Assembly: GCF_900101435.1 (NCBI RefSeq)
Contig: NZ_FMZH01000006.1
Coordinates: forward strand, 64,902-128,901
Source: Pedobacter soli
GTDB lineage: Bacteria > Bacteroidota > Bacteroidia > Sphingobacteriales > Sphingobacteriaceae
DNA length: 64,000 nt
Reading direction: 5' to 3'
In this document: piece by piece, positions 28,919 through 36,492 of the stretch
Layout of the letters: every line of letters begins with the position of its first letter
Numbering within the stretch: the stretch's first letter is position 1
The notes under the pieces: generated by a model
Database searches by the model: none
Told to the model about the DNA's origin: nothing
Seen by the model: only the letters and a program-made list of their open reading frames with translations
Position numbers and translations under genes: made by a program

Positions 28919-29931
28919 TAAAGTACCAATTGATAAACCGATCCTTTTTCTCCGGCTAAAATTACGTTTTTGCCTTTTTTGGCTTTTTGCACGGCATTAA
29001 AACTTTGATCAGAAATGTGTTTCCAGTTTTGACCACCATCAGTAGAAACATCTGTTCCTGAGGTTCCGGTTGCAATTAAGGTTTTAGCATTGATATAGTT
29101 TACTGCCGACCGGAAACCCAGTACAGGTGTTGCAGGCTTTTGCCAGGTTTTGCCACCATCGTTGGTTAACAGCACATTATTCGAGTTTTCTTTATCTTTT
29201 AAATAATTACCACCAACCACTACACCTGTTTTTTCGTTAAAAAAATCAATTGAAAAAGGTCCGGTGCTGTTTTCGCCCTGTAAAATCGGGCATTTAAAAA
29301 CCTGCCAGTTTTGTCCATAATCTGGAGAAAAATAAATATTGGAAACACTCCCACCTGAAGCTACCCAGGTTTTGCCGCCTGGCAGGGTTTTAATCGTTGT
29401 ACCACTGGCCGCAAAACCAGCCTCGCCCTTTGCTAATGGAAATTTTAAATTCGCTGAAACATCCTGCCAGGTTTTCCCGGCATCAGTTGTTTTGAGCAAA
29501 GACATTTTATCGTTAATGGGATCGCCGAAAATGATACCTTTATTTTTATCCCAAAAGCCCAGGCCATCTAAAAATATGGCCGAATCAACATTCTTATAAT
29601 TTTCGGTCCAGGTTTCGCCGCCGTCAACTGTTTTTAAAATATAGGCCGGCGATGCAATACCAACAATAATGGCCTGCCGGTCATCAAAAGCTTCGATATC
29701 TCTGAAATCGATCTTTTCGTAACCTTTGGGTTTTAACCATTTCCAGGTTGCACCACCATCTGTTGTTTTACCTACCGAGCCATTGCTTCCGCTTACCCAG
29801 ATTACCTGATCAGAAACCACACTTAAACCCCTCAAACTCGTTTTGGCACTTTCGTTCAATGGTTTTATCGAATACGATTGTGCAGCACAAAAAAAAGGTG
29901 CCATTAAGAGGCACCATAAAATTTTCTTCAT
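28918..29931 (-). CDS. YCF48-like / BNR-repeat beta-propeller protein
   Basis: A 337-residue secreted protein (signal peptide MKKILWCLLMAPFFCAAQ) made of beta-propeller blades. The Asp-box/BNR motif recurs: TDGGATWKWL, VDGGETWTEN, TDAGKTWQDV, PDYGQNWQVF, NDGGKTWQKP and TDGGQNWKHI. This is the oxidoreductase / photosystem-II-assembly-factor-like family, which in Bacteroidota is extracellular and of unknown function. It lies 7 bp downstream of a DUF2147 gene. The region around its stop codon is duplicated in the neighbouring repeat. Confidence 0.88.
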   Translation of the reverse strand: MKKILWCLLMAPFFCAAQSYSIKPLNESAKTSLRGLSVVSDQVIWVSGSNGSVGKTTDGGATWKWLKPKGYEKIDFRDIEAFDDRQAIIVGIASPAYILKTVDGGETWTENYKNVDSAIFLDGLGFWDKNKGIIFGDPINDKMSLLKTTDAGKTWQDVSANLKFPLAKGEAGFAASGTTIKTLPGGKTWVASGGSVSNIYFSPDYGQNWQVFKCPILQGENSTGPFSIDFFNEKTGVVVGGNYLKDKENSNNVLLTNDGGKTWQKPATPVLGFRSAVNYINAKTLIATGTSGTDVSTDGGQNWKHISDQSFNAVQKAKKGKNVILAGEKGSVYQLVL

Positions 29932-29938
29932 GTATAAA

Positions 29939-30370
29939 TTATTTAACCCTTCTAAATGTTTCTGAGCGACCCAAGAGTGAAATGCCTACATAACCTCTAA
30001 CGTTCAACACATCGGTACTTTTTAAGCTTAAGTTACAGCTGTATGTTTTTCCGCTTTTCGGATCGTATATGGTACCATCTGTCCATTTACTACCATCGTA
30101 AACAAAATCTTTTAAGATTTCGAGGTTTAACAAGGCACGTTTCTGCAGGTTTTCATCCGGGTTCTTGGCATCTAATTTCGGTTTACCGTTTAGGTTGGGT
30201 TCTTTCATCCAGGCCAGTTTGCCAAAGTATTTATCTCCTTTTTTATAAATCTCTATTTGCCCCTCTCCCGATGGATTAAGCCATTTACCTACAATTGCAT
30301 CTTTGTTTTGTGCAAATGCAGAAAATGAAACCACCAAAAACAGCAGCATTAATAATGGGAACTTTCTCAT
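29939..30370 (-). CDS. DUF2147 domain protein
   Basis: A 143-residue exported protein (signal peptide MRKFPLLMLLFLVVSFSAFAQ). It shows DUF2147 features: NKDAIVGKWLNPSGEGQIEIYKKGDKYFGKLAWM at the start of the mature part, then WTDGTIYDPKSGKTYSCNLSLKSTDVLNVRGYVGISLLGRSETFRRV at the end. The family is a small periplasmic beta-barrel of unknown role. It sits just upstream of the YCF48-like gene in a likely two-gene operon. Confidence 0.9.
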   Translation of the reverse strand: MRKFPLLMLLFLVVSFSAFAQNKDAIVGKWLNPSGEGQIEIYKKGDKYFGKLAWMKEPNLNGKPKLDAKNPDENLQKRALLNLEILKDFVYDGSKWTDGTIYDPKSGKTYSCNLSLKSTDVLNVRGYVGISLLGRSETFRRVK

Positions 30371-30466
30371 ATTTTTTCTAGTTAGTTTTTAAAGATAGTC
30401 ATTTGACCTTACAGGCAACACTAATTAAAGCTAAAAAATACAAGAAAGTTTTACAACCCTTAAAAT

Positions 30467-30844
30467 TTATTTAGCAACTATTGGCAGATACTTTTGACGG
30501 TAAGCATAAAACAAGAAAAGATTAAAAAGTAACATTACACCAACCATAGGCAAATCTTTAGGTCCCAGAAATGCGTGATAGAGGAAAATATTCAGCGTAA
30601 CCGGAAAGATAATGATCGCTGCCAAAGGCGCTGTTCTTCCGATAAGCAAAAGTAAACCTCCAACCAATTCGGTAACTTTAAGTAATGGAAAAAGATACAC
30701 TGATGCCATCAGGCCACTCATAAAGGTGGTTTGTGCCGGAGTCATTTCTGGTGCCTTGGGCATTAAATGGAGAAAATAACTTACCGAAGCGAATAAATAC
30801 ATGGCGGCTAAAAGCACGCGTACAACAATAACTGCAATTTTCAT
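30467..30844 (-). CDS. DoxX family membrane protein
   Basis: A 125-residue integral membrane protein with four hydrophobic segments. DoxX-type features are AMYLFASVSYFLHLM near the N-terminus and PLLKVTELVGGLLLLIGRTAPLAAIIIFPVTLNIFLYHAFLG in the middle. DoxX proteins are linked to quinone or thiol redox chemistry in some bacteria; the role here is unknown. It stands alone. The 250 bp upstream (30845-31097) hold only short AT-rich near-repeats of the type GTTAATAGCTAATAG and no gene. Confidence 0.88.
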   Translation of the reverse strand: MKIAVIVVRVLLAAMYLFASVSYFLHLMPKAPEMTPAQTTFMSGLMASVYLFPLLKVTELVGGLLLLIGRTAPLAAIIIFPVTLNIFLYHAFLGPKDLPMVGVMLLFNLFLFYAYRQKYLPIVAK

Positions 30845-31097
30845 AGTGATTTAATTTTAGTTTCTTTATTTACAAATATTAAAAGCTATTGGGCTGATGG
30901 TTAATAGCTAATAGTCAATAGCTATAATCAATACCCTGCATATTTTAATTGGTATATAGTTAAAGGCTGAAAGTTAATAGCTGGATCCTCCTGCAGCACC
31001 ATACCCCTTGTTGAATAATAAATCGGTAAAGAATGGTTAATGGCTACAGACGATCGACTATAAACCATTAACCAACTAATACACTTCGCTTTAGCGC

Positions 31098-31520
31098 TTA
31101 TTTCTTTTCGTAATCGTAGTTTACCATCCACTGGATTCCGAACTTATCGTTTGCCATGCCGAAAAGTGCACCCCAGAAGGTTTTTTGTAATTCCATGGTT
31201 ACAGTACCACCGGCTGACAGGCCATTAAAAAGCTGGTGAGCCTCTTCTTCGGTAGCTGCATCAACAGAAATCGAAATACCTGTACCAAAAGTTGCTGCAG
31301 GCATTGGATTGGTAACGTCAGTTCCCATAAGCACATTACCACCAATCGGCAATGCGATGTGCATTATTTTTTCCTGATCGCCAACAGCCATTCCTTCGCA
31401 TCCAGGCGAATCTTTAAAGCGTTGCAGCACTGCAAACTCCCCTCCGAAAACAGATTTATAAAAGTTAAATGCTTCTTCGGTGTTACCATTAAAATTTAAA
31501 TACGTGTTAATTGATGCCAT
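31098..31520 (-). CDS. VOC family protein (PhnB/glyoxalase-like)
   Basis: A 140-residue protein of the vicinal oxygen chelate superfamily, PhnB-like type: YLNFNGNTEEAFNFYKSVFGGEF at the start, MHIALPIGGNVLMGTDV in the middle, and FWGALFGMANDKFGIQWMVNYD at the end. Such proteins can be dioxygenase-like enzymes or antibiotic-binding proteins, but most are uncharacterised. It is the last gene of a five-gene minus-strand run (33393 down to 31098) with gaps of 1-33 bp. Confidence 0.92.
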   Translation of the reverse strand: MASINTYLNFNGNTEEAFNFYKSVFGGEFAVLQRFKDSPGCEGMAVGDQEKIMHIALPIGGNVLMGTDVTNPMPAATFGTGISISVDAATEEEAHQLFNGLSAGGTVTMELQKTFWGALFGMANDKFGIQWMVNYDYEKK

Positions 31521-31553
31521 TGTTTTGTTGTTGTTAGTTCCCTTTCGGGAAGT

Positions 31554-31949
31554 TTAATTATGATTTGGTTTATTAATTAAAGTGATCCAGTTGTTCACCA
31601 ATTCCTCAAGCGCCGGCCTTTTTGCTGCAATGTCATCCATACCATAAAATCTGGCTTCTCGCCGGTCTTTCCAACTGCCCAGCAAGAGCGATGGGTCTTC
31701 GATCATGTTGCCGTCGTAAAAGATAAAGATGATTTGTACATAATCTTTAGCCCGTAAATTAAAAGCAGCGAAATCTTTAAGGTAATAAAAACTGGGCGAA
31801 TTCCACTTTACCCTTTCCATTATCAATGGATTTGCGTTGGCAATAATGGCTCTCAATTGTGCTACTTCCTGTTTATAAGGATGCGTTAACTGGAGCATGT
31901 ATTGATCCACTTCGGCTTTGCCCGAAATTACGTTCTTTTTTATTGCCAT
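31554..31949 (-). CDS. DUF1801 domain protein
   Basis: A 131-residue soluble protein with DUF1801 (YdhG-like) features: EVAQLRAIIANANPLIMERVKWNSPSFYY near residues 29-57, then AFNLRAKDYVQIIFIFY and the closing RREARFYGMDDI. The function is unknown; the fold is shared with frataxin-like YdhG proteins. It is the fourth gene of the DinB-to-VOC run. Confidence 0.9.
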   Translation of the reverse strand: MAIKKNVISGKAEVDQYMLQLTHPYKQEVAQLRAIIANANPLIMERVKWNSPSFYYLKDFAAFNLRAKDYVQIIFIFYDGNMIEDPSLLLGSWKDRREARFYGMDDIAAKRPALEELVNNWITLINKPNHN

Positions 31950-31957
31950 AGCCTTAT

Positions 31958-32377
31958 CTATTGTTCAGCCTTAAGTTTAGTTAACGTAATATCCATCCAG
32001 GGTGCCCAGCATTTACCATCAAAGCGTTCCCACTGCCCTTCTATAGTATCGGTTTTAAAATTACCTTTAAACCTTTCGTTATCTCCGAATATCAGAATGA
32101 TATCGTCGATAATTTTTAGCGTAGCTATCGAAATAATCCCATCATTACCAAAGGATTGAGATCTGAAAACATCATCCATATCATCGTAATGTGTAATTTC
32201 TAACGATTTGATTTCTTTTCCGTTAAACTTCACATCTACCTGATGTGTTAAAAAGAAGCCGCCATCCACCCATTCGTAACAATCGGTACCACTAATTACC
32301 TCACCATTTTTTGTTCGCCCTTCGGTTTGCCATTTACCAATATATGGATTTAACAGATCAAGCTTTTTATTTCTCAT
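31958..32377 (-). CDS. DUF1579-like small beta-barrel protein
   Basis: A 139-residue cytoplasmic protein reading LLNPYIGKWQTEGRTKNGEVISGTDCYEWVDGGFFLTHQVDVKFNGKEIKSLEITHYD. The GKWQTEG opening and alternating beta pattern are typical of DUF1579-like lipocalin-fold proteins of unknown function. It lies 4 bp after a DinB gene and 8 bp before the DUF1801 gene. Confidence 0.75.
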   Translation of the reverse strand: MRNKKLDLLNPYIGKWQTEGRTKNGEVISGTDCYEWVDGGFFLTHQVDVKFNGKEIKSLEITHYDDMDDVFRSQSFGNDGIISIATLKIIDDIILIFGDNERFKGNFKTDTIEGQWERFDGKCWAPWMDITLTKLKAEQ

Positions 32378-32381
32378 AAAT

Positions 32382-32897
32382 TTAGTTAAAATCGGCAGTA
32401 TCTAATCTACTATAAATATTTTTTAACTGCTGCGTGTGTCGCTGGGTATGGTAAATGATAAAATAAATAGCTTCTAAACGGGTTAAAAAACCATAAACCG
32501 GCAACTCAAATGCGGTACAGGTTTTAGTAAGATCGAGTTTAGTAATTACCTCCGCAACATTGTTGCGGATTTGCTTTAATTTTATCAGTAGTTCTTCCTG
32601 ATTGTAATCTCTATTTTCAGGATAAATAAACTCTGGTGAATCAAATTTAATATTGAAATTCAAAAAATCGTTTTTTATACTTTCTACCATAATATCGGCA
32701 GGCTTACTGGTCTCGGTAGTTGGCCCGTTAATTACTTCAACAAAACCACCATTGGCCATAATCAGGTGATTGGCCAGCTGGCCAGCCGTCCAGCTACCCG
32801 CAAAAGGTACCTCATTAACTTGTTTTGCACTAAAATTTGAAAACAGATTTTCCAATGCAGATAAAGTTCCTTCTGCTTCTTTAAATACCTTTTCCAT
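32382..32897 (-). CDS. DinB family protein (1)
   Basis: A 171-residue four-helix-bundle protein of the DinB/YfiT type. Potential metal-binding histidines are in WTAGQLANHLIMANGG (about H48) and YHTQRHTQQLKNIY (H154 and H158 region), the usual three-His pattern. Members are thiol-dependent S-transferase-like proteins or have no known role. It follows the second DinB gene by one base, so translation is probably coupled. Confidence 0.88.
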   Translation of the reverse strand: MEKVFKEAEGTLSALENLFSNFSAKQVNEVPFAGSWTAGQLANHLIMANGGFVEVINGPTTETSKPADIMVESIKNDFLNFNIKFDSPEFIYPENRDYNQEELLIKLKQIRNNVAEVITKLDLTKTCTAFELPVYGFLTRLEAIYFIIYHTQRHTQQLKNIYSRLDTADFN

Positions 32898-32898
32898 A

Positions 32899-33393
32899 TT
32901 ACATGTAGTTCATTCCCGGATAATTTAACAACCTTCGCCATAAAGCAATTTGTCCGATGCAATTGGCTTCGCGGTAGGTATTAAAACTAATCATTTCATA
33001 AAGCGTCATTTCCATACCCGGCATTTCCAGTTTTTCATCGAGCTTTTCATCTGTAGCCTGGGTAAGTGCATCCTGCAATAAAGGCGAAATTTTTGCCCAA
33101 TCGGCTTTAAAATCGGCTAGAGATGGGTAAACAGCATCATCTACAATCCCTTTGTGATCGGCAAAAAGCTCGCCTGTGGCAGATTTCATTTCAATTCCAA
33201 ACGATTTCGCCAGAAAATAACGGCCGTCTACCACACTGCCGGTTATCCACGCCAGGTGATTGGCTTTGGTATCTAATCTTTTTTGGGCATCTTTTTCATC
33301 AATCCCCTCTAAAGCCCTTAATAAAAAATCGGTTTGCATTTCGTACAGCACCATCAAGCCATACATTCTGTTGCTAATTGGTTTTGTTTTCAT
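32899..33393 (-). CDS. DinB family protein (2)
   Basis: A 164-residue DinB-superfamily protein: LMVLYEMQTDFLLRALEGIDEKDAQKRLDTKANHLAWITGSVVDGRYFLAKSFG. The first His (NHLAW) is in place, but the C-terminal pair expected as HxxxH is replaced by a REANCIGQIALWRR segment, so metal binding may be altered. It is the first gene of the five-gene run and starts 135 bp from the divergent GlxA-type regulator at 33529. Confidence 0.82.
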   Translation of the reverse strand: MKTKPISNRMYGLMVLYEMQTDFLLRALEGIDEKDAQKRLDTKANHLAWITGSVVDGRYFLAKSFGIEMKSATGELFADHKGIVDDAVYPSLADFKADWAKISPLLQDALTQATDEKLDEKLEMPGMEMTLYEMISFNTYREANCIGQIALWRRLLNYPGMNYM

Positions 33394-33528
33394 GTTATTG
33401 TGATTAGGTTGATTATGAACATAAAGTTAGGGCTTTATTTAAGCACCTACCCTTGCCGTAAAAGTCAATATTGAGGGGCATTTCAGACATTTTTTTATAT
33501 CTTGTACCCAGAACCTAAATTTAACCAA

Positions 33529-34488
33529 ATGATACAAGTTGGTGTATTAATGCCCAAAAACTTCAGATTACTGAGTATAGCCGCCATTTTAGATGTATTT
33601 GATACTGTAAATGGCTTTTATAGAAATGATAATCTCCAAACACCTTTTGCCATTAGTTTAATTGCACTTGATGACAAAAATTACAACTTTAGCGAGCATC
33701 CATCAACTTCAATACATGATACACCAATACTGGATCTGATTTTAATTCCATCTTTTTCTACCAATGACATGTCAGCCAGTATTGCAGCAAACAAACATTT
33801 CCTACCCTGGTTAAATGAGCAACACCATGCAGGAGCCGAAATTGCCACTTTTTGTACCGGAGCTTTTTTACTTGGTGCCTCGGGCCTACTCAATGGCAGG
33901 GCCGCCACTACACATATCGATGCCTGTGCAGCATTCGCCACTGCGTTTCCACTGGTGCATTTAAAAGCCGATAAAACGGTAACGCAAGATGGCAAACTGT
34001 TTACCAGTGGCGGGGCAACCTCTACCTTCCACCTGTTGCTGCACTTGTTACAAATCCATTGCGGAAAAGAAATGGCCATTAAAGTTGCCAAAATTTTCGC
34101 CATAGATATGGACAGGGTAAACCAATTGTATTTTAGCACTTTCCAACCCATACGCCACCATAACGACGATATTGTAGCCTCTGCACAAGAAAAAATAGAA
34201 AACAATTACCAGGACGTAGCCACAATCGAGGAAATGATCAAAGATATTCCATCGAGCAGGAGGAATATTGTGCGCCGCTTTAAACAGGTAATTGGCATTA
34301 CCCCTATCGAATACCTGCAACAAACACGTATAGAAGCAGCAAAAAAATTGCTTGAGCAAACGGCACAACAAATGACCGAGGTAATTTATAACTCAGGCTA
34401 TAACGATCCTAAGGCTTTTAGAAAGGTATTTAGAAAATCGGTTGGTATGACGCCTAGGCAATACCGGGAAAAGTTTCAGGCCAGGTAA
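33529..34488 (+). CDS. GlxA-like transcriptional regulator (DJ-1/PfpI + AraC HTH)
   Basis: A regulator of about 319 residues. The N-terminal half is a DJ-1/PfpI-type amidase-like domain with the nucleophile-elbow Cys in EIATFCTGAFLLGASGLL and the following ATTHIDACAAFATAFP. The C-terminal half is an AraC HTH pair (IEEMIKDIPSSRRNIVRRFKQVIGITPIEYLQQTRIEAAKKLL and VIYNSGYNDPKAFRKVFRKSVGMTPRQYREKF). ATG 33529 is preferred over an in-frame TTG at 33502. It is divergent from the DinB/DUF1801/VOC run and is the obvious candidate to control it. Confidence 0.9.
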   Translation: MIQVGVLMPKNFRLLSIAAILDVFDTVNGFYRNDNLQTPFAISLIALDDKNYNFSEHPSTSIHDTPILDLILIPSFSTNDMSASIAANKHFLPWLNEQHHAGAEIATFCTGAFLLGASGLLNGRAATTHIDACAAFATAFPLVHLKADKTVTQDGKLFTSGGATSTFHLLLHLLQIHCGKEMAIKVAKIFAIDMDRVNQLYFSTFQPIRHHNDDIVASAQEKIENNYQDVATIEEMIKDIPSSRRNIVRRFKQVIGITPIEYLQQTRIEAAKKLLEQTAQQMTEVIYNSGYNDPKAFRKVFRKSVGMTPRQYREKFQAR

Positions 34489-34652
34489 ATATACATGTTC
34501 TGGTAGAAAAGATCTCCTCCAAAAACAGACTAATAAAATAGTTTTCAACACAACCATCAATTTTGTTGATAATTATTTTCAAACAAATGCGAAATGCTGC
34601 AGAATTTAAGATAACTTAATATTATTATTACAATAACCAAACAACAATTGAT

Positions 34653-34763
34653 ATGAGCACATTCCTTTTAATTACGGCCGCATTTTATATTATTTCCTTT
34701 GGATTAATGTTTTATTGCTATTTCTCCGCTGAACAGATTCCCAGCGATGATGAAAAATTTTAA
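34653..34763 (+). CDS. Small single-span membrane protein, 36 aa
   Basis: A short gene encoding a 36-residue protein that begins MSTFLLITAAFYIISFGLMF and ends AEQIPSDDEKF. Residues about 3-25 form one transmembrane helix, with a short acidic tail. An ATG is preceded by an A-rich leader (ACAACAATTGAT). It starts 165 bp after the GlxA stop. The clean hydrophobic-then-acidic layout argues for a real gene; function is unknown. Confidence 0.45.
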   Translation: MSTFLLITAAFYIISFGLMFYCYFSAEQIPSDDEKF

Positions 34764-34867
34764 TCAATTCCTTTACTTTTAGTCGTCAAATTAACCTCTC
34801 ATTAATACCTTAAATAGATCAGGTATTTAATTGCAAACATTCTGCCTTCATGGTTATCAATAAATAT

Positions 34868-35080
34868 TTATTTATTTGCTATCCACTTAATTAAGTAAGG
34901 GGTAGCTCCTGTATACCATAAAACTGCTGCAATTAAAAATATAGCAATCAAAATCCACAAAATGGGCCATCCTTCAAATTTGTGTTTTGAACCTGGGATA
35001 TAAGGCTCATCAAGATTATGATGATCATTATCTATCCTATTATCCTTTTTAATCGGTTTCGGATTAGAATTATTACTCAT
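34868..35080 (-). CDS. Small membrane protein, 70 aa
   Basis: A 70-residue protein starting at ATG 35080 (MSNNSNPKPIKKDNRIDNDHH). It has a polar N-terminal half and one C-terminal transmembrane segment (GWPILWILIAIFLIAAVLWYTG), ending in KWIANK. An upstream in-frame start at 35101 is possible but gives no benefit. The layout suggests an N-in small membrane protein. No family was recognised. Confidence 0.55.
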   Translation of the reverse strand: MSNNSNPKPIKKDNRIDNDHHNLDEPYIPGSKHKFEGWPILWILIAIFLIAAVLWYTGATPYLIKWIANK

Positions 35081-35262
35081 AAAATATTCAGTTAGAAGCA
35101 CAAAATTAATCTATAAACCAAGAAATCAAAAATAAGTTTAGGATTAAAATGATTTAATGCTAAAAAACCTGAAATCTTAATTCCTGTCGTTTAACTTCGT
35201 GTAATTACAAGTAAAACACATTTATGTGTCAACTCTAAATAAAATTTATTTTTTTTAAAAAT

Positions 35263-36132
35263 TTACTGTTTGGAAAAAGCCTGCTGGTATTTTAGTGGCG
35301 ATTTCCCGGTTATCTCTCTGAAATACTTGTGAAAACTCGTAAAGTTGTAAAAACCACAATCGTAACAAATCTCCTTCACGGTTAAATCATTTTCGATTAA
35401 TAACTTACAAGCCTGCCCCACCCTGATTTCGTTAAGGAACTGGGTATAGGTTTTCCTGCTTTTGGTTTTAAAGAATTTACAAAAAGAATTCGGGCTAATT
35501 TTAGCTACAGCTGCAATTTCTTTCAGCTCTATTTTCTTTTTGTAATTACTAATGGTATAATTATAAATAGATTGGATCCGGTCTTTTTCGTTTTCTAAGA
35601 AGTTTGGTTTAAAACCAAGTGAAACCAATATGTTCTTTTCGCTGCAATTGGCAATTACTGTTAGCACTTCCAATAACCTGATAATCCTCATGGTACCGGT
35701 TGACTCGATGATCTGGGGCATTAAAGCAGCAATTTTATCTTTAGCTGCGCCTTCCAGTTTAATCCCCTGCTTTGCCTGGGCAAAAATTCGTTTTATTTCC
35801 TGGTTCTCGGGTAAGTTTAGAAAATCTTTCCCTAAAAATTCCTCTTTAAAATGTACAGCATATACATCAACCGGCTCTCCATCTGTAGTTTCGAAAAACT
35901 CCGGATCAAAGCGCCAGTAATGTGGCAGATTACTCCCCAGTAAAACAACATCTCCATCATTAAAATTTTTAATGCTGTCGCCAATAAATTGTGTTCCCCG
36001 TCCTTTTTTGATATAAATTAACTCTAAGGCAGAATGATAATGCCACAGGTTGTTTACATCTGGCATAATATCCCTTCGGGCACTAAAAGAATCTACTGAA
36101 TTAGTAGACACATTAAGTAAATGCGGTTTCAT
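35263..36132 (-). CDS. AraC family regulator of the fucose-type operon
   Basis: A 289-residue regulator with an N-terminal cupin sensor (LWHYHSALELIYIKKGRGTQFIGDSIKNFNDGDVVLLGSNLPHYW) and a C-terminal AraC double HTH (LKEIAAVAKISPNSFCKFFKTKSRKTYTQFLNEIRVGQACKLL and VKEICYDCGFYNFTSFHKYFREITGKSPLKYQQAF). It diverges from the symporter/dehydratase/SDR operon, so it is the likely sugar-responsive activator. The inducer is inferred to be L-fucose or a pathway intermediate. Confidence 0.88.
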   Translation of the reverse strand: MKPHLLNVSTNSVDSFSARRDIMPDVNNLWHYHSALELIYIKKGRGTQFIGDSIKNFNDGDVVLLGSNLPHYWRFDPEFFETTDGEPVDVYAVHFKEEFLGKDFLNLPENQEIKRIFAQAKQGIKLEGAAKDKIAALMPQIIESTGTMRIIRLLEVLTVIANCSEKNILVSLGFKPNFLENEKDRIQSIYNYTISNYKKKIELKEIAAVAKISPNSFCKFFKTKSRKTYTQFLNEIRVGQACKLLIENDLTVKEICYDCGFYNFTSFHKYFREITGKSPLKYQQAFSKQ

Positions 36133-36280
36133 AGAATCTTAAAAAATCAATCTAATATGCAGTAATATTTCGCAATGTATAAATTTTAGCCAATATCATT
36201 TAATAATTGGATGATAAAGTTAAATTTTTATTAGCGCTTAAGGACTTAATTTGTAAAGTTTCAACTCAACAAACATACCT

Positions 36281-36445
36281 ATGAAGGTGGGATTTATGAA
36301 TTCCTTGCTATACCGACCAGCTGTACCCCAAAGTAGCCTTTGCTACCTTATTGCAACTGGAAAAAACAGGCATAGCTATCCATTTTCCAGTTATCAAACT
36401 TGTTTCATGGAACGCATTTTAGCACGCACTGAGCAAGAAGTTTAA
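36281..36445 (+). pseudogene. Decayed 5' fragment of a lutA-like (Fe-S)-binding protein gene
   Basis: The 165 bp from ATG 36281 spell the start of a LutA/GlpC-type (CCG-domain) oxidoreductase if frameshifts are allowed. MKVGF is read in the ATG frame. IPCYTDQLYPKVAFATLLQL continues from 36300 in another frame. After PV at 36387-36392 a missing base returns to the first frame and reads QTC at 36395-36403. LutA proteins begin MKVGxFIPCYxDQxYPxVAxATLxLLEK, with xPxxQTCCGQP about 40 residues in, as I recall. The CCGQP motif is already lost and stops follow. It sits between the AraC gene and the symporter gene, in a fucose locus where L-lactate oxidation would make sense. The rest of the 360-bp spacer (36133-36492) shows nothing else. 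Confidence 0.7.
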
Positions 36446-36492
36446 CTATCTTTATTTCAGTTCAAACCAGATAACCAATATAAAAACCCAAT

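Noticed and set aside
36281..36445. Intact 54-residue small protein
   Set aside because: The frame switches match a frameshifted LutA N-terminus far better than a free-standing protein, so it is listed as a pseudogene.
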